NCBI GenBank assembly: GCA_036924085.1
Contig: JAVGWX010000004.1
Location: forward strand, 38,166,293 to 38,230,292
From: Ariolimax columbianus
Taxonomy: Eukaryota > Mollusca > Gastropoda > Stylommatophora > Arionidae
DNA length: 64,000 nucleotides
Direction of reading: 5' to 3'
This document shows, piece by piece, positions 1-10,500 of the stretch (position 1 is its first letter; each line of letters opens with the position of its first letter). Under the pieces are notes generated by a model. It ran no database searches. It saw only the letters and a list, made by a program, of their open reading frames with translations, and had not been told where the DNA came from. Made by a program: the position numbers and the translations under genes.

Positions 1-3000
1 CAAATTGTCGCTTCACATAGTATCCTACCTCACAACAACCATGCCTTTTCACATAGTATCCTACCTCACAACCAGATTGTCGCTTCACATAGTATTCTAC
101 CTCATCACCCGATTGTCGCTTCCCATAGTATCCTACCTCACAACCCGATTGTCGCTTCACATAGTATCCTACCTCACAACCTGATTGTCGCTTCACATAG
201 TATCCTACCTCACAACCAGGTTGTTGCTTCAAATAGTATCCTACCTCACAACCAGATTGTCTCTTCCCATAGTATCCTACCTCACAACCCGATTGTCTCT
301 TCAAATAGTATCCTACCTCACAACCCGATTGTCTCTTCAAATAGTATCCTACCTCACAACCCGATTGTCTCTTTAAATAGTATCCTACCTCACAACCCGA
401 TTGTCTTTTCAAATAGTATCCTACCTCACAACCTGATTGTTGCTTAACATAGTATCCTACCTCACAACAACCATGCCTTTTCACAAAGTATCCTACTTCA
501 CAACCCGATTGTCTCTTCAAATAGTATCCTACCTATAACCCGATTATCTCTTCAAATAGTATCCCACCTCACAACCAGATTGTCTCTTCAAATAGTATCC
601 TACCTCACAACCAGATTGTCACTTCACATAGTATCCTATCTCACAACCAGATTGTCGATTCACATAGTATCCTACCTCACAACAACCATGCCTTTTCACA
701 TAGTATCCTACCTCACAACAACTGTCTCTTCACATAGTATCCTACCTCAAGACCAGATTGTCGCTTCACATAGTATCCAACCTCACAACAACTGTCTCTT
801 CAAATAGTATCCCACCTCACAACCAGATTGTCTCTTCAAATAGTATCCTACCTCACAACCAGATTGTCTCTTCAAATAGTATCCTACCTCACAACCAGAT
901 TGTCGATTCACATAGTATCCTACCTCACAACAACCATGCCTTTTCACATAGTATCCCACCTCACAACCAGATTGTCGCTTCACATAGTATCCTACCTCAC
1001 AAAGACCATGTCTCTTCACATAGTATCCTACTTCACAACAACCATGCCTTTTCACATAGTATCCTACCTCACAACTAGATTGCCGCTTCACATAGTATCC
1101 TACCTCACAACAACCATGTCTCTTCACATAGTATCCTACCTCACAACTAGATTGTCGCTTCACATAGTATCCTACCTCACAACAACCATGTCTCTTCACA
1201 TAGTATCCTACCTCACAACAACCATGCCTTTTCACATAGTATCATTCCTCACAACCAGATTGTCGCTTCACATAGTATCCTACCTCACAACCTGATTGTC
1301 GCTTCACATAGTATCCTACCTCACAACCAGGTTGTTGCTTCAAATAGTATCCTACCTCACAACCAGATTGTCTCTTCCCATAGTATCCTACCTCACAACC
1401 CGATTGTCTCTTCAAATAGTATCCTACCTCACAACCCGATTGTCTCTTCAAATAGTATCCTACCTCACAACCCGATTGTCTCTTCAAATAGTATCCTACC
1501 TCACAACCCGATTGTCTCTTCAAATAGTATCCTACCTCACAACCTGATTGTTGCTTCACATAGTATCCTACCTCACAACAACCATGCCTTTTCACAAAGT
1601 ATCCTACCTCACAACCCGATTGTCTCTTCAAATAGTATCCTACCTATAACCCGATTATCTCTTCAAAAAGTATCCTACCTCACAACCTGATTGTCACTTC
1701 ACATAGTATCCTACTTCACAACCAGGTTGTTGTTTCACATAGTATCCTACCTCACAACAACCATGCCTTTTCACATAGTATCCTACCTCACAACCAGATT
1801 GTCTCTTCAAATAGTATCCTACCTCACAACGAGATTGTCACTTCACATAGTATCCTATCTCACAACCAGATTGTCGATTCACATAGTATCCTACCTCACA
1901 ACAACCATGCCTTTTCACATAGTATCCTACCTCACAACCAGATTGTCTCTTCAAATAGTATCCTACCTCACAACGAGATTGTCACTTCACATAGTATCCT
2001 ATCTCACAACCAGATTGTCGATTCACATAGTATCCTACCTCACAACAACCATGCCTTTTCACATAGTATCCTACCTCAAAACCAGATTGTCGCTTCACAT
2101 AGTATCCAACCTCACAACAACTGTCTCTTCAAATAGTATCCCACCTCACAACCAGATTGTCGCTTCACATAGTATTCTACCTCATCACCCGATTGTCGCT
2201 TCCCATAGTATCCTACCTCACAACCAAATTGTCGCTTCACATAGTATCCTACCTCACAACAACCATGCCTTTTCACATAGTATCCTACCTCACAACCAGA
2301 TTGTCGCTTCACATAGTATTCTACCTCATCACCCGATTGTCGCTTCCCATAGTATCCTACCTCACAACCCGATTGTCGCTTCACATAGTATCCTACCTCA
2401 CAACCTGATTGTCGCTTCACATAGTATCCTACCTCACAACCAGGTTGTTGCTTCAAATAGTATCCTACCTCACAACCAGATTGTCTCTTCCCATAGTATC
2501 CTACCTCACAACCCGATTGTCTCTTCAAATAGTATCCTACCTCACAACCCGATTGTCTCTTCAAATAGTATCCTACCTCACAACCCGATTGTCTCTTTAA
2601 ATAGTATCCTACCTCACAACCCGATTGTCTTTTCAAATAGTATCCTACCTCACAACCTGATTGTTGCTTAACATAGTATCCTACCTCACAACAACCATGC
2701 CTTTTCACAAAGTATCCTACTTCACAACCCGATTGTCTCTTCAAATAGTATCCTACCTATAACCCGATTATCTCTTCAAATAGTATCCCACCTCACAACC
2801 AGATTGTCTCTTCAAATAGTATCCTACCTCACAACCAGATTGTCACTTCACATAGTATCCTATCTCACAACCAGATTGTCGATTCACATAGTATCCTACC
2901 TCACAACAACCATGCCTTTTCACATAGTATCCTACCTCACAACAACTGTCTCTTCACATAGTATCCTACCTCAAGACCAGATTGTCGCTTCACATAGTAT

Positions 3001-4385
3001 CCAACCTCACAACAACTGTCTCTTCAAATAGTATCCCACCTCACAACCAGATTGTCTCTTCAAATAGTATCCTACCTCACAACCAGATTGTCTCTTCAAA
3101 TAGTATCCTACCTCACAACCAGATTGTCGATTCACATAGTATCCTACCTCACAACAACCATGCCTTTTCACATAGTATCCCACCTCACAACCAGATTGTC
3201 GCTTCACATAGTATCCTACCTCACAAAGACCATGTCTCTTCACATAGTATCCTACTTCACAACAACCATGCCTTTTCACATAGTATCCTACCTCACAACT
3301 AGATTGCCGCTTCACATAGTATCCTACCTCACAACAACCATGTCTCTTCACATAGTATCCTACCTCACAACTAGATTGTCGCTTCACATAGTATCCTACC
3401 TCACAACAACCATGTCTCTTCACATAGTATCCTACCTCACAACAACCATGCCTTTTCACATAGTATCATTCCTCACAACCAGATTGTCGCTTCACATAGT
3501 ATCCTACCTCACAACCTGATTGTCGCTTCACATAGTATCCTACCTCACAACCAGGTTGTTGCTTCAAATAGTATCCTACCTCACAACCAGATTGTCTCTT
3601 CCCATAGTATCCTACCTCACAACCCGATTGTCTCTTCAAATAGTATCCTACCTCACAACCCGATTGTCTCTTCAAATAGTATCCTACCTCACAACCCGAT
3701 TGTCTCTTCAAATAGTATCCTACCTCACAACCCGATTGTCTCTTCAAATAGTATCCTACCTCACAACCTGATTGTTGCTTCACATAGTATCCTACCTCAC
3801 AACAACCATGCCTTTTCACAAAGTATCCTACCTCACAACCCGATTGTCTCTTCAAATAGTATCCTACCTATAACCCGATTATCTCTTCAAAAAGTATCCT
3901 ACCTCACAACCTGATTGTCACTTCACATAGTATCCTACTTCACAACCAGGTTGTTGTTTCACATAGTATCCTACCTCACAACAACCATGCCTTTTCACAT
4001 AGTATCCTACCTCACAACCAGATTGTCTCTTCAAATAGTATCCTACCTCACAACGAGATTGTCACTTCACATAGTATCCTATCTCACAACCAGATTGTCG
4101 ATTCACATAGTATCCTACCTCACAACAACCATGCCTTTTCACATAGTATCCTACCTCACAACCAGATTGTCTCTTCAAATAGTATCCTACCTCACAACGA
4201 GATTGTCACTTCACATAGTATCCTATCTCACAACCAGATTGTCGATTCACATAGTATCCTACCTCACAACAACCATGCCTTTTCACATAGTATCCTACCT
4301 CAAAACCAGATTGTCGCTTCACATAGTATCCAACCTCACAACAACTGTCTCTTCAAATAGTATCCCACCTCACAACCAGATTGTC
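1..4385. repeat. 2224-bp higher-order repeat in the satellite
   Basis: Positions 1-2161 recur at 2225-4385, an offset of exactly 2224 bp. All variant units occur in the same order, and predicted peptides within the block are identical in both copies. The match breaks at about 2162/4386, where one copy reads ATTGTCGCTTC and the other ATTGTCTCTTC. Shorter echoes exist inside the block: the unit order starting near 185 reappears near 1296 and 2409. From 4386 to 5850 the units continue without this long period. A recent tandem duplication of a 2.2-kb block is the simplest reading; an assembly duplication cannot be excluded from sequence alone. Confidence 0.9.
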
Positions 4386-5850
4386 TCTTCAAATAGTATC
4401 CTACCTCACAACCAGATTGTCTCTTCAAATAGTATCCTACCTCACAACCAGATTGTCTCTTCACATAGTATCCTACATCACAACCAGATTGCCACTTCAC
4501 ATAGTATCCTACCTCACAACCAGATTGTCGCTTCACATAGTATCCTACCTCACAACAACCATGTCTCTTCACATAGTATCCTACTTCACAACAACCATGC
4601 CTTTTCACATAGTATCCTACCTCACAACTAGATTGCCGCTTCACATAGTATCCTACCTAACAACAACCATGCCTTTTCACATAGTATCCTACCTCACAAC
4701 TTGATTGCCGCTTCCCATAGTATCCTACCTCACAACAACCATGTCTCTTGATATAGTATCCTACCTCACAACAACCATGTCTCTTCACATAGTATCATAC
4801 CTCACAACAACCATGCCTTTTCACATAGTATCCTACCTCACAACAACCATGTCTCTTCACATAGTATCCTACCTCACAACAACCATGTCTCTTCACATAG
4901 TATCATACCTCACAACAACCATGTCTCTTCACATAGTATCCTACCTCACAACCAAATTGTCTCTTTACATAGTATCCTACCTCACAACAACCATGTTTCT
5001 TCACATAGAATCCTACCTCACAACCAGATTGTCTCTTCACATAGTATCCTACCTCACAACCAGATTGTCTCTTCACATAGTATCCTACCTCACAACCAGA
5101 TTGTCTCTTCAAATTGTATCCTACCTCACAACCAAATTGTCTCTTCACATAGTATCCTACCTCACAACAACCATGCCTTTTCACATAGTATCCTACCTCA
5201 CAACTAGATTGCCGCTTCACATAGTATCCTACCTCACAACCAGATTGTCGATTCACATAGTATCCTACCTCACAACCAGATTGTCTCTTCAAATAGTATC
5301 CTACCTCACAACCAGATTGTCGATTCACATAGTATCCTACCTCACAACCAGATTGTCTCTTCAAATAGTATCCTACCTCACAACCAGATTGTCTCTTCAA
5401 ATAGTATCCTACCTCACAACCAGATTGTCACTTCACATAGTATCCTATCTCACAACCAGATTGTCGATTCACATAGTATCCTACCTCACAACAACCATGC
5501 CTTTTCACATAGTATCCTACCTCACAACAACTGTCTCTTCTCATAGTATCCTACCTCAAAACCAGATTGTCGCTTCACATAGTATCCTACCTCACAACAA
5601 CTGTCTCTTCAAATAGTATCCTACCTCACAACCAGATTGTCTCTTCACATAGCATCCTACATCACAACCAGATTGCCACTTCACATAGTATCCTACCTCA
5701 CAACAACCATGTCTCTTCACATATTATCCTACCTCACAACAACCATGCCTTTTCACATAGTATCCTACCTCACAACAACCATGCCTTTTCACATAGTATC
5801 CTACCTCACAACAACCATGCCTTTTCACATAGTATCCTACCTCACCACAG
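1..5850. repeat. 36-bp minisatellite/satellite array
   Basis: Uninterrupted head-to-tail array of a roughly 36-bp unit, about 160 copies, cut by the left window edge. The conserved core of each unit is ATAGTATCCTACCTCACAAC. A variable part follows, reading either CCAGATTGTC(G/T)CTTCA or AACCATG(C/T)CT(T/C)TTCAC. A few units are 33-35 bp, for example those containing CTATAACCCGATTAT. Because the unit is a multiple of three and has few stops, long ORFs appear in several frames on both strands (12-residue repeats such as HIVSYLTTRLSL on plus and CEVGYYVKRQSG on minus). I regard these as by-products of the period. The array ends where ACCTCACCACAG passes into unique AT-rich DNA. Confidence 0.97.
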
Positions 5851-6198
5851 AACCCATATTAGAGTAAATAACTCATTTTTTATTCCACAATAAATGTTAC
5901 TTAATAATTTTTTACTTCAACCTCTCACATTTGGCTCCATTTTCGGATGTTACTATTATATAACTGTTTCCAGAGTTGGTCATTCGTGAAATCTAAGAAT
6001 GTTCGTCACATATTATGGTAATAATACAAATTTGATTGGTAGGGTAAATATCTTAAACCTCCAAGTAATAACCACGATTTTTCTCTCTTTTTAGCACTAC
6101 TTGATATTTAAAGTTGTGATTTTTTTCAAGGCACTAGGAGCTAAAGTTTGGGCGCCTCTTATCTATTAATAGCACTGATGTACTTACTAGCTGTTCTT
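5851..6198. other. unique AT-rich spacer, nothing recognised
   Basis: Non-repetitive AT-rich DNA after the satellite. An AATAAA hexamer lies near 5889, but no gene ends here that I can recognise. No exon of the UNC93-like gene is visible. Confidence 0.5.
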
Positions 6199-6519
6199 CT
6201 ACGATGGGGGGCGTTGAGGTTTGCCAGAAAAAAAGCGCCAGATCACTCTATCTGCTGTCTTTCTCTTGTTCTTGTACCAGTTTAGTTCATGGTCTCTTAT
6301 AAACTGTGTTATGTTGTTCTTCCAGCTGACTTTGAGTCGTATTTCGGGCCTGGATCCTTGATTTTTAGTTCGCATGACTGCAATGGTAGCCGATTTCCTT
6401 TCATTTTCTGCAGAAGTGACCAAATCACTAAAGTTGAGGTTATTTAACTCGTGTTTGCAGGGCCTGAGCTTCGAGATCATGTTGTATTGTCTGGTTGTGG
6501 GTACATCTGCATTTTTCAT
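6199..6519 (-). CDS. unrecognised Lys/Arg-rich ORF, possible exon or retrocopy fragment
   Basis: An open frame of up to 106 residues on the minus strand with a protein-like composition: basic, with evenly spread charged and aromatic residues (for example WKNNITQFIRDHELNWYKNK near the middle). It ends FFSGKPQRPPS before a TAG. A possible 3' splice acceptor (AAATGCAG) lies near the N-terminus, so it could be an exon starting around residue 5. The stop comes just before a possible donor-like GTAAGT, which would also fit a broken copy. I do not recognise the family. It has no similarity to the repeat ORFs nearby and lies antisense within or upstream of the UNC93-like gene. Confidence 0.35.
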   Translation of the reverse strand: MKNADVPTTRQYNMISKLRPCKHELNNLNFSDLVTSAENERKSATIAVMRTKNQGSRPEIRLKVSWKNNITQFIRDHELNWYKNKRKTADRVIWRFFSGKPQRPPS

Positions 6520-6559
6520 TTTACAATTGCTTTTTTTTTTTTACTTTAAATTTTAACAA

Positions 6560-6984
6560 TATGTGCTATCCCATCAGTGCGTGCCTTTATTGCTTTATGC
6601 AATGAGCTTGCTGGGAGCTTTCTTTATTGGTTTCTCCAATGTAACACATCCATGGTTGTCGTGATGGACATTGACTAATAGCTCGAGAAGGCGTGGAAGC
6701 GACGAATGGAACTTTCTATCCTAACAAAAATATGAGATTTCGTACAATGCCTTCATCCGCTTCTGATGTACCTGGTTTGTGATTCCTATTGCGGTGTTTG
6801 TTTGTTTTTTCAATTTATTTATGTTTTTATTTTATTTATAAATTTAAAACGTACTGACCAGGTTAATGTGCCATGAGCTGCAAATGTCACCACTTTTAAC
6901 CAGGGTCCTGAAAATTGTTTCCCGTCTCCCTTCATTTAACAAAATGTTGACCAAAGTCTGCAAGTCTATCTAAATAATTACCAC
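6560..6984. other. non-coding stretch, nothing recognised
   Basis: AT-rich sequence with short T runs. I see no exon, tandem repeat or known SINE/LINE motif. Confidence 0.4.
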
Positions 6985-7325
6985 AGATTCTGAGTAGCGC
7001 GTGAGCTGCAGTAGTCAGCGACCCATAGCTGACTGCTAGCATCACGGCCAGTGATCCAGAGCTGCCAAGACCCTTCTACACCTCTACGTGGTGATCCTGA
7101 AAAACAGGCTGCAACAGAGCAGACTGGCTAAGGAGAAGGATCGTACACGGAAGGCTAACCCGGTACTAAAAAAATGCTTGCTGAAGTCGGATGTGTTGGA
7201 CAGAAAGGTGCAAATATCGCAGTCAAGCTGTCAACTACGACACAGCGCATTCCGTTATCTCCACTACATTCTGCTACTTGCCCTTTTCAGGGCTTGGTAG
7301 CATGAGATTGAGAACTAACGAAGCC
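6985..7325 (+). mobile_element. SINE-A copy
   Basis: Member of a dispersed family of about 350 bp (called SINE-A here). It starts near (GATCAAGAT)GCTGAGCAG, runs through GAGCTGCCAAGACCCTTCTA and CAGACTGGCTAAGGAGAAGG, and ends near GAGATTGAGAAC with a (GAA)n tail. Other copies lie near 12.6, 13.1, 17.7, 34.9, 53.5, 58.1 and 62.8 kb. No clear tRNA A/B boxes are visible. Two ORFs here are carried by the SINE and are not genes. It ends less than 80 bp before an UNC93-like exon. Confidence 0.8.
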
Positions 7326-7402
7326 AAACCAAATAGCTATCAACGCATATTTCGCGCCAAACAACACTTTGAGAAGTTCATCCACAACACTGTTACTTTC
7401 AG

Positions 7403-7593
7403 CCCTGATTGCCATGCTGTACCCGACTCAGAAGGAGCCCGCCTTTGCTAATTTCCACGCCTGGAGGAGTCTGGGATTTACCATCACTTTTCTCAACGCT
7501 ACCTTCATGTGTGTGTCCACAAAGTTGATTGTGTGTATGTCATTTGGTGCAATTGGCTTGATTCTGTACATCGTTGTGGAGCTCAGAACCAAG
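7403..7593 (+). CDS. UNC93-like exon (last transmembrane helices)
   Basis: Acceptor TTACTTTCAG ends at 7402 and donor AAG|GTAATG is at 7594. The exon begins with the second and third bases of a codon and then reads 63 codons, ending in VVELRTK. It encodes the family signature around FHAWRSLGF and one clear final hydrophobic helix. The preceding exon, expected to encode the WQTQ-type motif, was searched for between 5.85 and 7.0 kb and not found. Confidence 0.88.
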
Positions 7594-10500
7594 GTAATGT
7601 TCTGCGTGTATTGTTCTTTTTGCTAGGATCAGAAAGTCACGAATTCATTTTCATTGTATTCTCATTTTCTTCTTTTCTTTCTTCTTCTTTTTCTTTTATT
7701 TTCCTTATTTGTCTTCTTTTTTTTTCTTCTTCCCTTTCTCTTTCTTCCTCTTGTTCTTTTTTCTAACTTTCTTCGTACAATTTTTCTTCTTCTCATTTTC
7801 CTTTTTATTCTTTTTCCTTCACCATCTTCTTTATTTTCTTCTTTATTTTCTTCTTCATATTCTCCTTCCTATTCTTCGTTTTTTTTGTTCTTTTTCCCCT
7901 TCTTTCGTCTTGCTTCTCTTCTTCATTTTCTTTTCTTTTTCTTCATCTTTTGCCGCCGCTGCTTTGTACTTCTACTTCTTACTTTCCTTATGCTCCTTTG
8001 TCTTTCTTTGTCCCTTTTCTTCGATTGTTTCTTCGGTTTCCTCTTCTAATATTTCTTCTGTTCAGCGTATCCCACTCGTTGTTAGTCTCTTTTTACTTCA
8101 TCTTCAAGTGCCTTAGCAACAGAGTGGTAGATCTATTGCTTCTCACGGCAAAAGTACAAAGTTCAAACCTCATTATCTACTCGCTGCAGTTGACCCAACT
8201 GTAAATTGGTTCCTGGCTTACTGTTATGGAAAGAAAGCATAAGGGAAAATAAGTACAATGAAGTCTCTAACAGCAGCGTTTTTTTTTTTTTTTTGTCATT
8301 CATTATCTTCTTCTCGTGATGTTGCTAAGATAATTTTCTGGCCGGACATCATCACCAGTTGAGAATAGTTTGCCCGGAGCAATCAAGAAGACACGCAAAC
8401 TATGATGACCGGTCCACGCTGGAATTGGATCGGCCATGTTCTAATAATAGTATCTAACATCAGCACCAGAGCTATTCTACGACAACATGGCGAAGAACAG
8501 TACAAGCCTAAATGAAAATCAAAGCTGGGACATCGAACAAATGATGATGATGGACCTGTGGAGTTGAGGAAGTTTGTTACTGCCCTAAAAGATGCCGCCA
8601 GGCGTGATGGCCACTGCTCTCTTTACAGCCACTGGCCAAGGATCTAAGAGGTGAAGGGAGTTTGTTACTGCCCTAAAAGACACCATCAGACGTGATGGTC
8701 ACTGGCTTTTTTTTCAGTCACTGACCAAGGATCTAAGAAGTGGAGGGAGTATGCTTCTGGCTTTAAGACGCCATCAGACGTGATGGTCACTGGCTTTTTT
8801 TTCAGTCACTGACCAAGGATCTAAGAAGTGGAGGGAGTATGCTTCTGGCTTTAAGACGCCATCAGGCGTGAAGAAGAAGAATGGTCTCATTAGTAAATAT
8901 CTTCTTGATGCTGGTTAACAACAGTACCTCACAAATTGAAAGCTAGAAATAATGGAATGTGTCACCCCGGTCTAGAAAAAGCTTGAACATAGTATAATAT
9001 AGTCTCTAACACTTCATCCCCGATGACCTCTACTTTATCTTGCTTTATTATCTTGGTATAACTAGAAAAACATGAGTTTTTAATGTAACGGCTTATCCGC
9101 TTTCTCTTAATTTTCTCATTTTATGCGCCTTTCTGGCCTACCACTTCCGCTCTCTTCAATCATCCGTTTGAGATGTCAACACTGACCAGTTCACTCGCGA
9201 GTATACTAGTAACGAGTTCTCATGTGCTATCCAACTAAGTACCTTTTTATACTCATGTATGTGTTCATATCTCTATTGTATGTATTGGTCCCTTCCTTTA
9301 TGATTTGTGAGCTTATATTTTTTCCGGCATGTTGTCAATAATGAAAACCTTTAAGAAGGTACATTTCGTTTGTGTTTTCGTCCTGGCTCCATATCTGATA
9401 ATACCTATAAATGTTATTTGTTTACACCAGGGCGTAGGCGTAAAGCCAAATCTGCTCATACCATTTACTTTCAATTAAATTCTACTTACCGCTACTTTTC
9501 ATCACTTGGTTTTTGATAATTATCTCCAGGTAAAGGAAAAGCAAGCTTTCAAACGGCCCAGGCAGTCCGTTGAGTCTAATGCGACCATTCCATCTGATGT
9601 GGAACTGAGACAAGAGGGCACACAAGCCTCAGTCTCTTCCAATAGAACAAGTGTGTCATCACTTCAATCTGTCCAGGTGAACAAAGAACATAACCACTAC
9701 CCAATGTTTTGAATAAGCGGTGTCATGGCTAATAGTTCAAGCATGTGTGGATACGGGGAAATCATCTGTGTCCTCAATTACTTGTTTGTCTTAATAATAG
9801 TTATTTTGTCGTCTCTATAAACTGTTTCGGTTGGGGATGTTTGTACACCAATATTTTCACAGATATCAAAATCCATAAGGACAAAACAATATCGTGCCTT
9901 ATCCCCCATTGTGGTGGGGTGTGCAGCCTAGTTGACCGAGAGCAGACTTACTAAACTGGGATTTCAGCAGGCCAGCTTTAGATTTCACGGACGAACAGAA
10001 AAAGATCAGGTCCGTGGTTCGTGCCTGGTACGACTACTCCTCCAGTCGACCCAGCTGTAAAAATTGGTACCTGAAGTATGAGTTGTGGAAGATGAAGATA
10101 GTAAACAATGGAACTGGCCATCCCACCTCACATTGATTGCGGCTTAGTACATGAAGAGCTATCTTTATCCCCGACGACATGTGTTGCCATTGGACTCACC
10201 TTTGCCGTTACTTCAATATATTCCACAAGGAAAGCTAGGCTGCAAGATTCACTCGGCACTTATTCATATTCTGTGTTCTCTTCTTAAGTTCTTCTTCTTC
10301 TTCTTCATCGTACACAGTCAGACATCAACCTTAATTTTTTCGAAAAAAGCAGCCGTCATCCTGAGGCTGTCGACACTGCCATAGAGCTTGTCTAGTGTTG
10401 CCACTGGTGGTGGCCACATCTGCTCTCTCTGATCCTCGTATGTCGGGCAGTTTTGCAGCAAATGCTCAGCGGTCATTTTCCCGGTACCACACGGGCATTC

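Noticed and set aside
783..1235. Minus-strand 150-residue ORF of CEVGYYVKRQSG repeats
   Set aside because: Generated by the 36-bp period of the satellite; equal openness in other frames and lack of splice or start context argue against a gene.
1..5850. CRISPR-like array (repeat plus variable part)
   Set aside because: Units are contiguous with no unique spacers, the variable part has a few recurring types only, and the genome is eukaryotic.
7654..8116. Phe/Ser/Leu-rich ORFs resembling membrane proteins
   Set aside because: They are translations of the CT tract; hydrophobicity follows from TTC/CTT codons.
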